Source: Acidobacteria bacterium Mor1
GTDB lineage: Bacteria; Acidobacteriota; Polarisedimenticolia; Polarisedimenticolales; Polarisedimenticolaceae
DNA length: 64,000 bases
Direction of reading: 5' to 3'
Assembly: GCA_001664505.1 (NCBI GenBank)
Contig: CP011806.1
Span: 448,609 to 512,608 of the forward strand
Under the pieces are notes generated by a model. That model saw only the letters and a list, made by a program, of their open reading frames with translations. It had not been told where the DNA came from and ran no database searches. Numbering within the stretch: position 1 is the stretch's first letter; the number at the start of each line of letters is the position of its first letter. The position numbers and the translations under genes were made by a program. Shown here one piece after another: positions 1-11,075 of the stretch.

Positions 1-1196
1 CCCGCCGGGAGACCGAGCGTCTGGACGAACTGCTGGCCGAACTCGACGGACGGATCGAAGGTGCGCGGAACGAGGCCGAGTCGGCCCGGGGGCGCGGCCG
101 GGAGTCCCGGGAGCTTCAGCAGCAGAACGAGGCCAATCACGTCCGGCACCTCGAAGAACGGGAACGCTCTCACAAGGAGTCGCTGGAACTTCAGCGGGTC
201 ATCGAGGAGCGGCGCCGGGATCTCGAGGAGAAGGAAAAGGGACTGGGCAACGTGAAGGGCGAACTGGAGAAGCAGCGCGCCACCGCCCGGGATGCCGAGA
301 TGGAGCGGGCCACCCTCGAGGCCGATCGTCGTCACCTGGACGATCTGTGCCGCGAGGAACTGGGGATGAGCGCCGGTGAGGCGGTGCACGCCCTGGCCGC
401 CGAGTTGCGGGCCGCCGATGAGGAAGAGGGGGGAGCCGCCCCTCGCGAAATCTCCGACGACGAGATCCGAGCCGCCGCGGCGGGGGACCTGGCCGCTTCC
501 GCCGGCGAGGACTCCGAAACCTGTCCCCTGGCCGGGTTCGACCTGCCCGATCTGGATCTGCTCGAGGAGGAGATCGGCGGAATCAAGGAAAAGCTCGAGA
601 AGATGGGCCCGGTCAACATGATGGCCATCGAGGAGTTCTCCGAGCTCGACGAGCGCAACACTTTCCTGACCGGGCAGCGGGAAGATCTCGAGACCTCGAT
701 CAACTCGCTGCGGGAGTCGATCCGCAAGATCAACCGCCAGTCTCGCGAACGGTTCCTCGAGGCCTTCGAGGCGATTCGCAAGAACTATCAGGAGATCTTC
801 GGCCTGCTGTTCAACGGTGGCCGCGCGGACCTGCGCCTCGAGGAAGGGGAGGACGTGCTGGAGGGCGGCATCGAGATCCTTTGCCAGCCTCCCGGAAAGA
901 AGCTCGCCGGTGTGCACCAGATGTCCGGTGGGGAAAAAGCGATGTCCGCGATCTCCCTGCTGTTCGCAATCTTCCGCTACCAGCCCTCGCCGTTCTGCCT
1001 GCTGGACGAGGTCGACGCGGCTCTCGACGATCTGAACGTCGGGCGTTTCACCCGCATGCTGCGGGAGTACGCCGCCCAGACCCAGTTCATCCTGGTAACC
1101 CACAACAAGTTGGCGATGGAATCCGCCGACCTGATGTACGGGGTCACCATGGAAGAGGCGGGCGTCTCGAAGCTGGTTTCGCTGCAGCTGAACTGA
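1..1196 (+). CDS. smc: Chromosome segregation protein SMC, C-terminal part (5' end outside window)
   Basis: The reading frame is open from base 3 at the left edge, so the N-terminal half (Walker A, first coiled coil, hinge) lies outside the window; 397 residues are visible. They begin with a long Arg/Glu-rich coiled-coil arm and end with the C-terminal ATPase head: GPVNMMAIEEF, the ABC signature MSGGEKAM (about codon 307 of the visible part, nt 921) and the Walker B/D-loop segment FCLLDEVDAALDD followed by the H-loop VTHNK. SMC dimers use this head with ScpA/ScpB to organise and segregate the chromosome. The signature starts with Met instead of the usual Leu and ends in Met, which is conservative. 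It converges on the gene at 1215-2234 with only 18 bases between the stops. Confidence 0.95.
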   Translation, partial: RRETERLDELLAELDGRIEGARNEAESARGRGRESRELQQQNEANHVRHLEERERSHKESLELQRVIEERRRDLEEKEKGLGNVKGELEKQRATARDAEMERATLEADRRHLDDLCREELGMSAGEAVHALAAELRAADEEEGGAAPREISDDEIRAAAAGDLAASAGEDSETCPLAGFDLPDLDLLEEEIGGIKEKLEKMGPVNMMAIEEFSELDERNTFLTGQREDLETSINSLRESIRKINRQSRERFLEAFEAIRKNYQEIFGLLFNGGRADLRLEEGEDVLEGGIEILCQPPGKKLAGVHQMSGGEKAMSAISLLFAIFRYQPSPFCLLDEVDAALDDLNVGRFTRMLREYAAQTQFILVTHNKLAMESADLMYGVTMEEAGVSKLVSLQLN

Positions 1197-1214
1197 CGGC
1201 GGGCTGCAGCCGGC

Positions 1215-2234
1215 CTAGTCCTTGTGGAACTCGACCCCGATCGTGTTGAGTCCCGCGCTGAACTTGCTCCAGACCGAAGCGCGCACCACGGTGCCCTCTT
1301 CACCGACCTCCACGCCTTCCAGTTGCGCGGCGGTCAGTGCGATGAACTTGCCGTTCACCTGCACCGCCAGGCCGAGCATCAGGTCATGGGGTTCGCCGGG
1401 GCGCTTGGGATCCAGGGACGCGATCAGCTCGCCGGGTGCCTCGAGTTCGAGAAAATCGGGGAGCTTCTCGTCGCTCGCCCGCTGACGCTCCTGGGTCATG
1501 GCGGCCACCAGGCGCTGCATCAGGCTGCGCAGGTGTGGGGCGACCTCGCCCTCTTCCAGCCTGCGGGCGCCGGAGGCGAATGCCAGCATGCGGTGGCGCG
1601 GCATGGTCACGAAGTCCCGGCCCAGAGGGGAGTTGGCCCGCCACTGGTCGGGTACGTGAGTCGCCTTGGTGCAGACGAGGAAGACGCCGATATCGCCGAT
1701 CGTCAGGCCGGAGGGGTCATCGGGCGAGAGGTTGTGGGCCTGGATCGTCGCCGGGTCGAGCAACACGCCGGGGTAGACCAGCCGGCGGGAGTCATCCTCC
1801 TCGGCGGTTTCCCCCTCTGCGGCGGCATCTTCCTCGGCGGCGGCGTCTTCGGTCTCGGCTTTCTTGTCCCGGCGGGGGATCAGCTTCACTCGCAGCTCGG
1901 GGCCGTCTATCGGATCGTCGTCCAGGACCGGTTCACCGGCGGCGGCCTTCTTCGCCTTCTCTATGGCGGCCTGGCGTTCCTGAAGCGCATCGATCAACTC
2001 GGCGGGTATGCCCGCGAGCCGCAGCTCCTCGACCATCTCCCGGGAGAGGTCGAGATCGACCTCGCGGGTGCGGATCTGTTCCAGGATCGTGGCGCGGTCG
2101 GTGCCCGAGACGTGCATGCGCACCACGTCTTCCAGGGTCAGCGGTGCGGTCTCGTTCCCATGGGGCGCGAGCCACAGCGCGGCGGCGAACACACAGACCG
2201 TGAAGATCCATCCGAACCGGACGGGACGCTTCAT
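1215..2234 (-). CDS. Secreted or membrane-anchored protein of unknown function
   Basis: 339 residues. An N-terminal hydrophobic segment (about residues 8-24, FGWIFTVCVFAAALWLA) looks like a signal peptide or anchor. Residues 31-85 carry a helical motif (LTLEDVVRMHVSGTDRATI, then EMVEELRLAGIPAELIDAL) of a kind that recurs near the N-terminus of secreted proteins in Acidobacteria-like genomes; I know no assigned function for it. A Lys/Ala and acidic low-complexity stretch follows (EDAAAEEDAAAEGETAEEDD), then a C-terminal domain without recognised motifs. The ATG overlaps the stop of the upstream MBL hydrolase (ATGA at 2231-2234), so the two are translationally coupled. Function not inferred. 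Confidence 0.75.
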   Translation of the reverse strand: MKRPVRFGWIFTVCVFAAALWLAPHGNETAPLTLEDVVRMHVSGTDRATILEQIRTREVDLDLSREMVEELRLAGIPAELIDALQERQAAIEKAKKAAAGEPVLDDDPIDGPELRVKLIPRRDKKAETEDAAAEEDAAAEGETAEEDDSRRLVYPGVLLDPATIQAHNLSPDDPSGLTIGDIGVFLVCTKATHVPDQWRANSPLGRDFVTMPRHRMLAFASGARRLEEGEVAPHLRSLMQRLVAAMTQERQRASDEKLPDFLELEAPGELIASLDPKRPGEPHDLMLGLAVQVNGKFIALTAAQLEGVEVGEEGTVVRASVWSKFSAGLNTIGVEFHKD

Positions 2235-3013
2235 CGAACCTCCGAGCCCCCCTCGTCGATTTCCAGTCGCAAACCATCGTACGCGATGCGCACGTTTTCC
2301 GGCAGTTCCGCTTCCCCCTCGCTGTGCAGCACCTCGTGGCTCAGGTGGGTGAACCAGGTCCGCTCGGCGCCGATCACCCGGGCGGCTTCGACCGCCTGTT
2401 CGAAGTTCATGTGGGTCGGATGGGGCCGGCGGCGCAGGGCGCCGATGACCAGGTGCTCCAGTCCGTCAAGCAGCGGCAGGCTGCTCTCGGGGATCCGGCT
2501 CACGTCGGTCACGTAGGCGAAGCGGCCGATGCGGTAGCCGTAGATCGGCATCCGGCCGTGAAAGATCGGTACCGGAATCACCGTCTTGCCCCGCAGCTCG
2601 AAGGGGGTCTCCACGGGGCGGCGGTCGAGGGCGGGCTTGGTCGACTCGTTGGGCCCGGTGTCGAACACGTACCAGAAGGTCCGCCCCAGCTTGTCGAGGG
2701 TGTCGGCCGAACCGTAGGCCTCGATCGGGGCCGCCTGGCGCCAGTTGTAGATCCGCAGCTCATCGAGGCCGAGCACGTGGTCGGCGTGGGCGTGGGTGTA
2801 AAGGATCGCGTCCACCCGTTGGATCTTCTCGCGCAAGGCCTGCTGGCGCAGATCGGTGGAGGTGTCGATCAGGATGGAGGCATCCTCCCACTCGAGGAAC
2901 ACCGAGGGGCGCAGCCGCCGGTCTCGCGGGTCGTCGGAGGTGCAGATCGCGCAATCACAGGTCGGAACGGGGACGCCGCTCGAGGTTCCGGTGCCGAGAA
3001 AGGTGACGCGCAT
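2231..3013 (-). CDS. MBL-fold metallo-hydrolase (PhnP/RNase Z-like clade)
   Basis: 260 residues. It begins MRVTFLGTGTSSGVPVPTC and carries CDCAICTSDD, a Cys-rich N-terminal insertion seen in PhnP-like hydrolases that can bind an extra zinc. The metal-binding HxHxDH motif is THAHADHVLGLDEL; later ligands include the Asp in YVTDVSRIP and the His in FTHLSHE. The family hydrolyses phosphoesters, including cyclic phosphodiesters; the substrate here is unknown. I chose ATG 3013 rather than ATG 3022 because 3022 lies inside a -10-like element (3021-3026) and the shorter form matches the family start. It is probably transcribed from its own promoter 44 bases after pyrF and coupled to the secreted protein downstream. 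Confidence 0.85.
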   Translation of the reverse strand: MRVTFLGTGTSSGVPVPTCDCAICTSDDPRDRRLRPSVFLEWEDASILIDTSTDLRQQALREKIQRVDAILYTHAHADHVLGLDELRIYNWRQAAPIEAYGSADTLDKLGRTFWYVFDTGPNESTKPALDRRPVETPFELRGKTVIPVPIFHGRMPIYGYRIGRFAYVTDVSRIPESSLPLLDGLEHLVIGALRRRPHPTHMNFEQAVEAARVIGAERTWFTHLSHEVLHSEGEAELPENVRIAYDGLRLEIDEGGSEVR

Positions 3014-3020
3014 GGGAAAC

Positions 3021-3026
3021 ATGATA
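3021..3026 (-). promoter_or_regulatory. -10 element TATCAT of a probable leaderless promoter for the MBL hydrolase
   Basis: On the minus strand TATCAT ends 7 bases before ATG 3013, so transcription should begin at or within about a base of the start codon. No Shine-Dalgarno sequence lies in between (GTTTCCC). No good -35 box is visible, so this is a -10-only call. Confidence 0.4.
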
Positions 3027-3057
3027 GCGGCCGGGGCACGGCATGCCGCGGCAGCGC

Positions 3058-3789
3058 CTACGCCTCGGCAAGCTCCCGGGCGATCGCCTCCGCCGCGGCG
3101 CGGGGCTCGTCAGCCCGGGTGATCGGTCGTCCGATCACCAGATGGTCGGCACCTCGAGCCACGGCGCCGGCGGGGGTGGCGACCCGGGACTGGTCGTCCA
3201 GGGCGGCACCGGCAGGGCGGATGCCGGGAACCATCAGGACGCCCTCGGGGAACACCTCGCGCACCATCTCGATCTCGAGGGCGGAGCAGACCACCCCCTG
3301 GGCTCCAGCCCGTGCGGCGGATTCTGCGAGGCGGCAGACGGCGCTCTCGCAGGGGCCGGCGAGTCCCAGGCGTTCGAGGTCGGCATCGTCGTGACTGGTA
3401 AGCACGGTGACGGCAAGGATCGCCGGCGGCTCGAGGCCTGCGGCCGCAGCACCTTCCCGGGCTCCCTCGACGGCCCGGGCGATCATCGCCTCGCCGCCCA
3501 GGGCGTGAACGGTCAGGAATCCTGCGCCCAGATGACCGAGCGCGGCGGCAGCCTTGGCCACGGTGTTGGGAATGTCGTGGAGCTTGAGGTCGACGAACAG
3601 CGGGCGGCCGGTCTCCTCCGCCATGCGGCGGACCACGGCGGGGCCGTGGGAGGAGAACAGTTCGAGGCCGATCTTGTAGCCGCCCACCGATGGAGCCACC
3701 GCGGCCGCCAGAGCGCAGGCGCCGTCGGCGTCGGGGGTGTCCAGGGCGACGAACACACGGCGATGGGGTTCGATATGGGGACGGCTCAA
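3058..3789 (-). CDS. pyrF: Orotidine 5'-phosphate decarboxylase
   Basis: 243 residues. It converts OMP to UMP, the last step of de novo pyrimidine synthesis. The active-site signature FVDLKLHDIPNTV (residues 65-77) holds the catalytic Asp67/Lys69/Asp72 tetrad members, and the C-terminal phosphate-binding segment is HLVIGRPITRADEP. Length is normal for the short bacterial group I enzyme. The start is TTG at 3789, overlapping the pyrD stop as TTGA and preceded by AGGTGG; family alignment (RRVFVALDTPD near residue 11) supports it. Last gene of pyrK-pyrD-pyrF. Confidence 0.96.
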   Translation of the reverse strand: MSRPHIEPHRRVFVALDTPDADGACALAAAVAPSVGGYKIGLELFSSHGPAVVRRMAEETGRPLFVDLKLHDIPNTVAKAAAALGHLGAGFLTVHALGGEAMIARAVEGAREGAAAAGLEPPAILAVTVLTSHDDADLERLGLAGPCESAVCRLAESAARAGAQGVVCSALEIEMVREVFPEGVLMVPGIRPAGAALDDQSRVATPAGAVARGADHLVIGRPITRADEPRAAAEAIARELAEA

Positions 3790-4703
3790 GATTCCACCTG
3801 CAGCGATCCGACCAGTTCACGCACACTCTCGAAGCCATGCTGTTCGAGGTAGTCCCGCAACTCGTTGACCAGGTCTGCGGCGGAGGTCGGCGTGACGAAG
3901 TTGGAGGTGCCGACCTGCACGGCCGAGGCGCCGGCCAGGATGAACTCCAGGGCGTCCCGCGCGCAGGTGATGCCGCCCATGCCCATCAGCGGGATCTTCA
4001 CGGCGTTGTAGGTCTGCCAGGTCATGTGCACCGCCAGCGGGCGGATCGCCGGCCCCGACAGACCGCCGGAGACCCGGTTGAGCACCGGCCGCCGGGCTTC
4101 GACGTCGATCGCCATGCCGACGAAGGTGTTGACCAGAGACAGGGCGTCGGCTCCGGCGTCCTCGGCCGCCCGGGCGGTCTCGCGAATATCGGTGACGTTG
4201 GGTGAGAGCTTGACCAGCAGGGGCAGGCCGGTTGCCTTGCGGCAGGCGGCGGTGACCGAAGCCAGCGCCCTGGGATCGTTGCCGAAGGCGATTCCACCAC
4301 ACTCGACGTTGGGGCAGGAGACGTTGAGCTCGATACCCGCCAGACCGGGAGCACCGTCCAGTTTCTTGCAGACCTCGACGTACTCGGCCTCGGTTTCGCC
4401 GAACACGTTGGCCAGCACCGCCATGTCGTAGTGCTCGAGCTTCGGCAGCTTCTCACTGAGGAACGCATCGACGCCGACGTTCTGCAGGCCGATGGTGTTG
4501 AGCATTCCCGCCGGGGTCTCGGCGATGCGTTGAGGCGGATTGCCGTGGCGCGGGCGCGGGGAGAGCCCCTTGCTGACGATGCCGCCGAGAGAGCCGAGAT
4601 CGAAGAAGGGCTCGAACTCGAGGCCGTAGCCGAAGGTCCCCGAGGCGGTCAGCACCGGATTCTTGAGCTTGAGCGGTCCCAGTTCTACCGAGAGATCGAC
4701 CAT
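3786..4703 (-). CDS. pyrD: Dihydroorotate dehydrogenase, class 1B catalytic subunit
   Basis: 305 residues from ATG 4703 (an in-frame GTG sits just upstream at 4706, overlapping the pyrK stop as GTGA; either could be used). It oxidises dihydroorotate to orotate with FMN. Class 1B is shown by the catalytic-base Cys in LNVSCPNV, the N-terminal LKLKNPVLTASGTFGYG, KLSPNVTD, the late FMN-phosphate loop GMGGITCARDALEF, and by the adjoining pyrK. In this class PyrD works with PyrK as a heterotetramer passing electrons to NAD+ in the cytosol. Coupled to pyrF downstream. Confidence 0.96.
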   Translation of the reverse strand: MVDLSVELGPLKLKNPVLTASGTFGYGLEFEPFFDLGSLGGIVSKGLSPRPRHGNPPQRIAETPAGMLNTIGLQNVGVDAFLSEKLPKLEHYDMAVLANVFGETEAEYVEVCKKLDGAPGLAGIELNVSCPNVECGGIAFGNDPRALASVTAACRKATGLPLLVKLSPNVTDIRETARAAEDAGADALSLVNTFVGMAIDVEARRPVLNRVSGGLSGPAIRPLAVHMTWQTYNAVKIPLMGMGGITCARDALEFILAGASAVQVGTSNFVTPTSAADLVNELRDYLEQHGFESVRELVGSLQVES

Positions 4704-5509
4704 CACCAGGCCATCCGTTGGGCGGGCATCACCGGGCCGTCGACACAGACCCGCTCGAAGCGCACCTCGCCGTCGTCGCCATGGACCGGAACCACGCAGC
4801 CGAGGCAGACGCCGAAGCCGCAGGCCATGGGCGCTTCGAGAGCCAGGTCGCAGGGGACGTCGAAGCGGGAGGCCAGCCGGGCCACCGCTTTGAGCATCGG
4901 GTCCGGACCGCAGACGTAGAGGTGCAGCCGCTCACCCTCTCCCTGTTCCAGCAGGCGCTCCAGGGGCTGGGTCACCCGGCCGGCTTCACCTGCGCTGCCG
5001 TCGTCGGTGGTGAGCAACACTTCTTCACAGCTGTCTCGGAACCAGGAGAGGAGGGGCAGGTCTCCCTGACTGCGCGCTCCGTAGATCATGCGCGGTGCGG
5101 GGTGTCCCGCCTCGGCCAGGTGCCGGATGAACAGCGGGAAGGGGGCGGAGCCGATGCCCCCGGCAACCAGCAGCGCCCTGCGCCCGGTGTCCGGGAGGTC
5201 GAAGCCGTTGCCCAGCGGGCCGAGCACCTGGAGTTCGGCGCCCTTGCCCAGACCGGACAAGAGCCGCGTGCCCTTGCCGTAGACCTTGTACAGCACCTGG
5301 GCGGTGCCGCGCTGATTGTCGGGGAAGGTCCCGTTCAGGCCGCAGACCGAGTAGGGCCGGCGCAGCAGGGGCTCGGAGCCCGGGGTGCCGATCATGAAGA
5401 ACTGGGCCGGCTTCATCTGCTGGATCGAATCGGGCACGCCGAATTCGATCAGGTAGTTGCCGTGGCCGAGGTCGAGGTTCCGGATGACGGAGGTGGTCAG
5501 GTCGAGCAT
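4703..5509 (-). CDS. pyrK: Dihydroorotate dehydrogenase electron-transfer subunit
   Basis: 268 residues from ATG 5509. It is the FAD/[2Fe-2S] partner of PyrD and transfers electrons from FMN to NAD+. Visible features are a ferredoxin-reductase-like FAD domain (RRPYSVCGL), an NAD-binding domain (LLVAGGIGSAPFP) and a C-terminal 2Fe-2S cluster motif ACGFGVCLGCVVPV with a later VCVDGPV cysteine. A GTG at 5530 would add seven residues, but it overlaps a good extended -10 (TGCTATCGT), so ATG 5509 is preferred. No Shine-Dalgarno precedes it. Heads the pyrK-pyrD-pyrF operon. Confidence 0.94.
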   Translation of the reverse strand: MLDLTTSVIRNLDLGHGNYLIEFGVPDSIQQMKPAQFFMIGTPGSEPLLRRPYSVCGLNGTFPDNQRGTAQVLYKVYGKGTRLLSGLGKGAELQVLGPLGNGFDLPDTGRRALLVAGGIGSAPFPLFIRHLAEAGHPAPRMIYGARSQGDLPLLSWFRDSCEEVLLTTDDGSAGEAGRVTQPLERLLEQGEGERLHLYVCGPDPMLKAVARLASRFDVPCDLALEAPMACGFGVCLGCVVPVHGDDGEVRFERVCVDGPVMPAQRMAW

Positions 5510-5520
5510 GTCGAAAACAC

Positions 5521-5529
5521 ACGATAGCA
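5521..5529 (-). promoter_or_regulatory. Extended -10 promoter TGCTATCGT for pyrKDF
   Basis: On the minus strand TGC-TATCGT (5529 to 5521) matches an extended -10 box. It ends 11 bases before ATG 5509, giving a predicted leader of about 4-5 bases. That leaves no room for PyrR-dependent attenuation in this operon. Confidence 0.4.
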
Positions 5530-5563
5530 CGCCGGGGCCCGTCGCCGGGCCCGGCCGGGGCGC

Positions 5564-7936
<2,373 letters not shown>

Positions 7937-7946
7937 GAGGCGCGCC

Positions 7947-8879
7947 TTGAGTCTCAGCAGCGGGCATCTGCTCGGCATTGCGAATCTGGATGCGGAAGAG
8001 ATCGTACGCATCCTGGATACCGCCGAGACGTTCGCCGAGATCTCGACTCGCGAGATCAAGAAGGTCCCGACCCTGCGCGGGCGAACCGTGGTCAACTTCT
8101 TCGTCGAGCCGTCTACCCGGACGCGCTCGTCATTCGAGTTGGCCGAGAAGCGGCTGTCGGCCGATTCCCTCAATTTTTCGGCGTCCAGTTCCAGCTTCAG
8201 CAAGGGGGAGTCGCTGCTCGACACGGCTCGAACCCTGGAAGCGATGGCGCCGGACTTCATCGTCATGCGGCACTCCCAGCCGGGTGCACCCCATTTCCTG
8301 GCCCGGCATGGCCAGGCCTCGATCATCAACGCCGGCGACGGCCCCCACGAGCATCCGACCCAGGCCTTGCTCGATGCCTACACGATCCGCCAGCACAAGG
8401 GCAAGATCGACGGCCTGCGGGTCGCCATCGTCGGCGACGTGCGTCACAGCCGGGTCGCGTTGAGCAACATCCACCTGCTGACCAAACTGGGAGCGACGGT
8501 GGTGGCCTGTTCGCCGCCGACGATGTTGCCCCGGGGGTTGGAGACCCTGGGCTGTGAGGTGACCCATCGCCCCGACGAGGCGCTCGAGGGGGCCGACGTA
8601 GTCATGGGCCTGCGGGTTCAGCTCGAGCGGATGACCTCGGGCTTCTTCCCTTCGCTGCGCGAGTACGCGCGGCTGTACGGGATCAACCGCGAGCGGCTGC
8701 GCCGCGCCAAGTCCGACGCCATCGTGATGCACCCGGGACCGATGAACCGGGGTGTCGAGATCGCCGGGGACGTGGCCGACGGAGAGCGCTCGGTGATCCT
8801 CGAACAGGTGACCAACGGAGTGGCCGTCCGCATGGCGGTGCTCTATCTGCTCGCGGGCGAGCGGGACAAGGCGGCCTAG
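7947..8879 (+). CDS. pyrB: Aspartate carbamoyltransferase catalytic subunit
   Basis: 310 residues, the normal length. It condenses carbamoyl phosphate with aspartate, the committed pyrimidine step. The carbamoyl-phosphate loop is [17 protein letters not shown], with [10 protein letters not shown] and the C-terminal [11 protein letters not shown]. The start is TTG 7947, six bases after AGGAGG (7935-7940); no ATG fits the family N-terminus. No pyrI regulatory subunit is present, and pyrC follows after two bases, the arrangement of class A/B ATCase-dihydroorotase complexes, so a PyrB-PyrC complex is plausible. Confidence 0.97.
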   Translation: MSLSSGHLLGIANLDAEEIVRILDTAETFAEISTREIKKVPTLRGRTVVNFFVEPSTRTRSSFELAEKRLSADSLNFSASSSSFSKGESLLDTARTLEAMAPDFIVMRHSQPGAPHFLARHGQASIINAGDGPHEHPTQALLDAYTIRQHKGKIDGLRVAIVGDVRHSRVALSNIHLLTKLGATVVACSPPTMLPRGLETLGCEVTHRPDEALEGADVVMGLRVQLERMTSGFFPSLREYARLYGINRERLRRAKSDAIVMHPGPMNRGVEIAGDVADGERSVILEQVTNGVAVRMAVLYLLAGERDKAA

Positions 8880-8881
8880 GC

Positions 8882-10165
8882 GTGAAGCAACTCCTGTTGA
8901 AGAACGGCCGGGTGATCGACCCGGCCAACGGAATCGACGGCCAGGCCGATGTCCTGCTGGAAAAGGGCAAGGTGCAGAAGGTCGGAGCGCGGATCTCCCC
9001 GGGTGGTGCCGACGTCATCGATTGCAAGGGGCTCCTGGTCTGCCCCGGGTTCATCGACATGCACGTGCACCTCAGGGAGCCCGGTCAGGAATGGAAAGAG
9101 ACCATCGAGACCGGAACCCGTTGCGCGGCCCACAGCGGTTTCACCGCGGTGGCCTGTATGCCCAACACCACCCCGGTCAATGACTCCCGGTCGGTGACCG
9201 AGTTGATCGTCAACGCCGCCCGGGAGCGCGGGATGGTGCGGGTCCATCCGATCGGTGCGGTGAGCAAGGGGCAGAAGGGGGAGGAACTGGCCGAGATGTC
9301 GGACATGGTCGACGCCGGTGCGGTGGCCTTCTCCGACGACGGGCACCCGGTCCGCTCGAGCCTGTTGATGCGCAAGGCGCTGGAATACTCCCAGATCTTC
9401 GGCGTGCCGGTCATCGATCACTGTGAGGATCGTGAGCTGGTCGACGGCGGGGTGATGAACGAGGGGGATGTTTCGACCCGACTCGGACTCAAGGGCTGGC
9501 CCAGCGTCGCCGAGGACATCCTGGTGCAGCGGGACATCCTGCTGGCCGAATACACCGGCGGTCACGTCCATATCGCGCATATGTCCACGGGCAAGGCGGC
9601 GGAGTTCGTGCGTCGGGCCAAGAAGCAGAAGGTCAAGGTCACCTGCGAGGTCACGCCCCATCACTTCGCCCTTACCGACGAAGCGGTCGGGGAGTTCGAT
9701 ACCGACGCCAAGATGAATCCGCCCCTGCGCTCGGAAGCGGACCGCAAGGCGTTGATCAAGGCGATCGCCGACGGCACCATCGACGCCATCGCGACCGACC
9801 ACGCGCCCCATCACCCCGACGAAAAGTGTGTCGAGTTCGCCTGCGCGCCCTTCGGCATCATCGGGCTCGAGACGGCGATCCCGCTGAGCATCGATCTGCT
9901 GGTCCACGCCGGGGTCATTTCCTGGGACCGGCTGGTCGAACTGTTCACGGTCAACCCCGCCCGCATCCTGGGCATCGAGGCGGGCACGCTGACCCCCGGT
10001 GTCGCGGCGGACGTGACGGTCATCGACCCCGATCGGGAGTTCGTCGTCGACAAGTCGACGACCGAATCCAAGAGCGTCAACACCCCGTTCCACGGCTGGA
10101 AGCTACGTGGATGTTCGGTTCTGACCATCGTGGGCGGGCGGATCGTCCACAACCGAGACGAGTGA
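8882..10165 (+). CDS. pyrC: Dihydroorotase (class I)
   Basis: 427 residues from GTG 8882, two bases after pyrB. It cyclises carbamoyl aspartate to dihydroorotate. Motifs are the zinc ligands [12 protein letters not shown], the substrate segment PNTTPVNDS, the metal His in [13 protein letters not shown]-like [10 protein letters not shown] and the active-site [12 protein letters not shown]. The length and the HVHLREPG sequence place it in the class I (B. subtilis/Aquifex) group, which associates with PyrB. There is no strong Shine-Dalgarno, which suggests coupling to pyrB translation. Confidence 0.97.
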   Translation: MKQLLLKNGRVIDPANGIDGQADVLLEKGKVQKVGARISPGGADVIDCKGLLVCPGFIDMHVHLREPGQEWKETIETGTRCAAHSGFTAVACMPNTTPVNDSRSVTELIVNAARERGMVRVHPIGAVSKGQKGEELAEMSDMVDAGAVAFSDDGHPVRSSLLMRKALEYSQIFGVPVIDHCEDRELVDGGVMNEGDVSTRLGLKGWPSVAEDILVQRDILLAEYTGGHVHIAHMSTGKAAEFVRRAKKQKVKVTCEVTPHHFALTDEAVGEFDTDAKMNPPLRSEADRKALIKAIADGTIDAIATDHAPHHPDEKCVEFACAPFGIIGLETAIPLSIDLLVHAGVISWDRLVELFTVNPARILGIEAGTLTPGVAADVTVIDPDREFVVDKSTTESKSVNTPFHGWKLRGCSVLTIVGGRIVHNRDE

Positions 10166-10172
10166 GGCTTCG

Positions 10173-11072
10173 ATGACGGATCTACCCGAGGTCGTGTTCG
10201 AAACCGATTTCGAGGAAGTGCCCCGGATCTCCCGGGGCAAGGTGCGGGACATCTACGACCTGGGCGACTCGCTGCTGATCGTTACCAGCGACCGGCTGTC
10301 CGCCTTCGACTACGTGCTTCCCGACGCGATCCCCGAGAAGGGGAAGGTGCTCAACCAGGTCGCCGCGTTCTGGTTTGATCGTTTCACGGACATGGTGCCG
10401 AATCATCTGATCGAACTGGACGTCGACCGCTTCCCCGAGGTGCTCGCACCTCACCGGGAGACCCTGGCCGGGCGTGCGGTCATCGCGCGCAAGCTCCGGA
10501 TGCTGCCCATCGAGTGCGTGGCCCGGGGCTACCTTTCCGGTTCGGGGTGGAAGGAGTACCAGAGGGAGGGCACCGTTTGCGGAATCGAGCTGCCCGCGGG
10601 GCTCACCGAATCGGCCCGGCTTCCCGAACCGATCTTCACCCCGGCGACCAAGGCCGACAGCGGCCACGACGAGAACATCTCCTTCGAGCGGGCGGTGGAC
10701 CTGGTCGGCATCGAGATCGCCGAGAAGGCACGGGACCTGACCCTGGCGCTCTACTCGGCGGGCGTGGACTACGCGGCTGAGAAGGGCATCATCATCGCCG
10801 ACACCAAGTTCGAGTTCGGCACCGACGGAGACGCCCTGGTGCTGGCCGACGAGGTGTTGACGCCGGATTCATCCCGCTTCTGGCCGGCGGACCGCTACGA
10901 GCCGGGCAAGGCCCAGCCTTCCTTCGACAAGCAGTACGTGCGGGATTACCTGGAGTCGATCTCCTGGGACAAGCAGCCGCCGGTTCCCGGCCTACCGGCC
11001 GAGATCGTGGCCGGGACGCGGGATCGCTACCGGGAGATCTACCGCATTCTGACCGGTCACGAGCTGAGTTGA
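10173..11072 (+). CDS. purC: Phosphoribosylaminoimidazole-succinocarboxamide synthase
   Basis: 299 residues, the longer SAICAR synthase type. It joins CAIR and aspartate with ATP in purine synthesis. Evidence: ISRGKVRDIYDLGDSLLIVTSDRLSAF at the N-terminus (cut here by the motif length rule into RGKVRDIYD and TSDRLSAFD), ECVARGYLSGSGWKEYQ, DEVLTPDSSRFW and PSFDKQYVRDYL. ATG 10173 follows GAGG by five bases and lies seven bases after pyrC, so this purine gene appears to be the fourth gene of the pyr operon. It converges on nagZ with three bases between. Confidence 0.96.
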   Translation: MTDLPEVVFETDFEEVPRISRGKVRDIYDLGDSLLIVTSDRLSAFDYVLPDAIPEKGKVLNQVAAFWFDRFTDMVPNHLIELDVDRFPEVLAPHRETLAGRAVIARKLRMLPIECVARGYLSGSGWKEYQREGTVCGIELPAGLTESARLPEPIFTPATKADSGHDENISFERAVDLVGIEIAEKARDLTLALYSAGVDYAAEKGIIIADTKFEFGTDGDALVLADEVLTPDSSRFWPADRYEPGKAQPSFDKQYVRDYLESISWDKQPPVPGLPAEIVAGTRDRYREIYRILTGHELS

Positions 11073-11075
11073 CGG

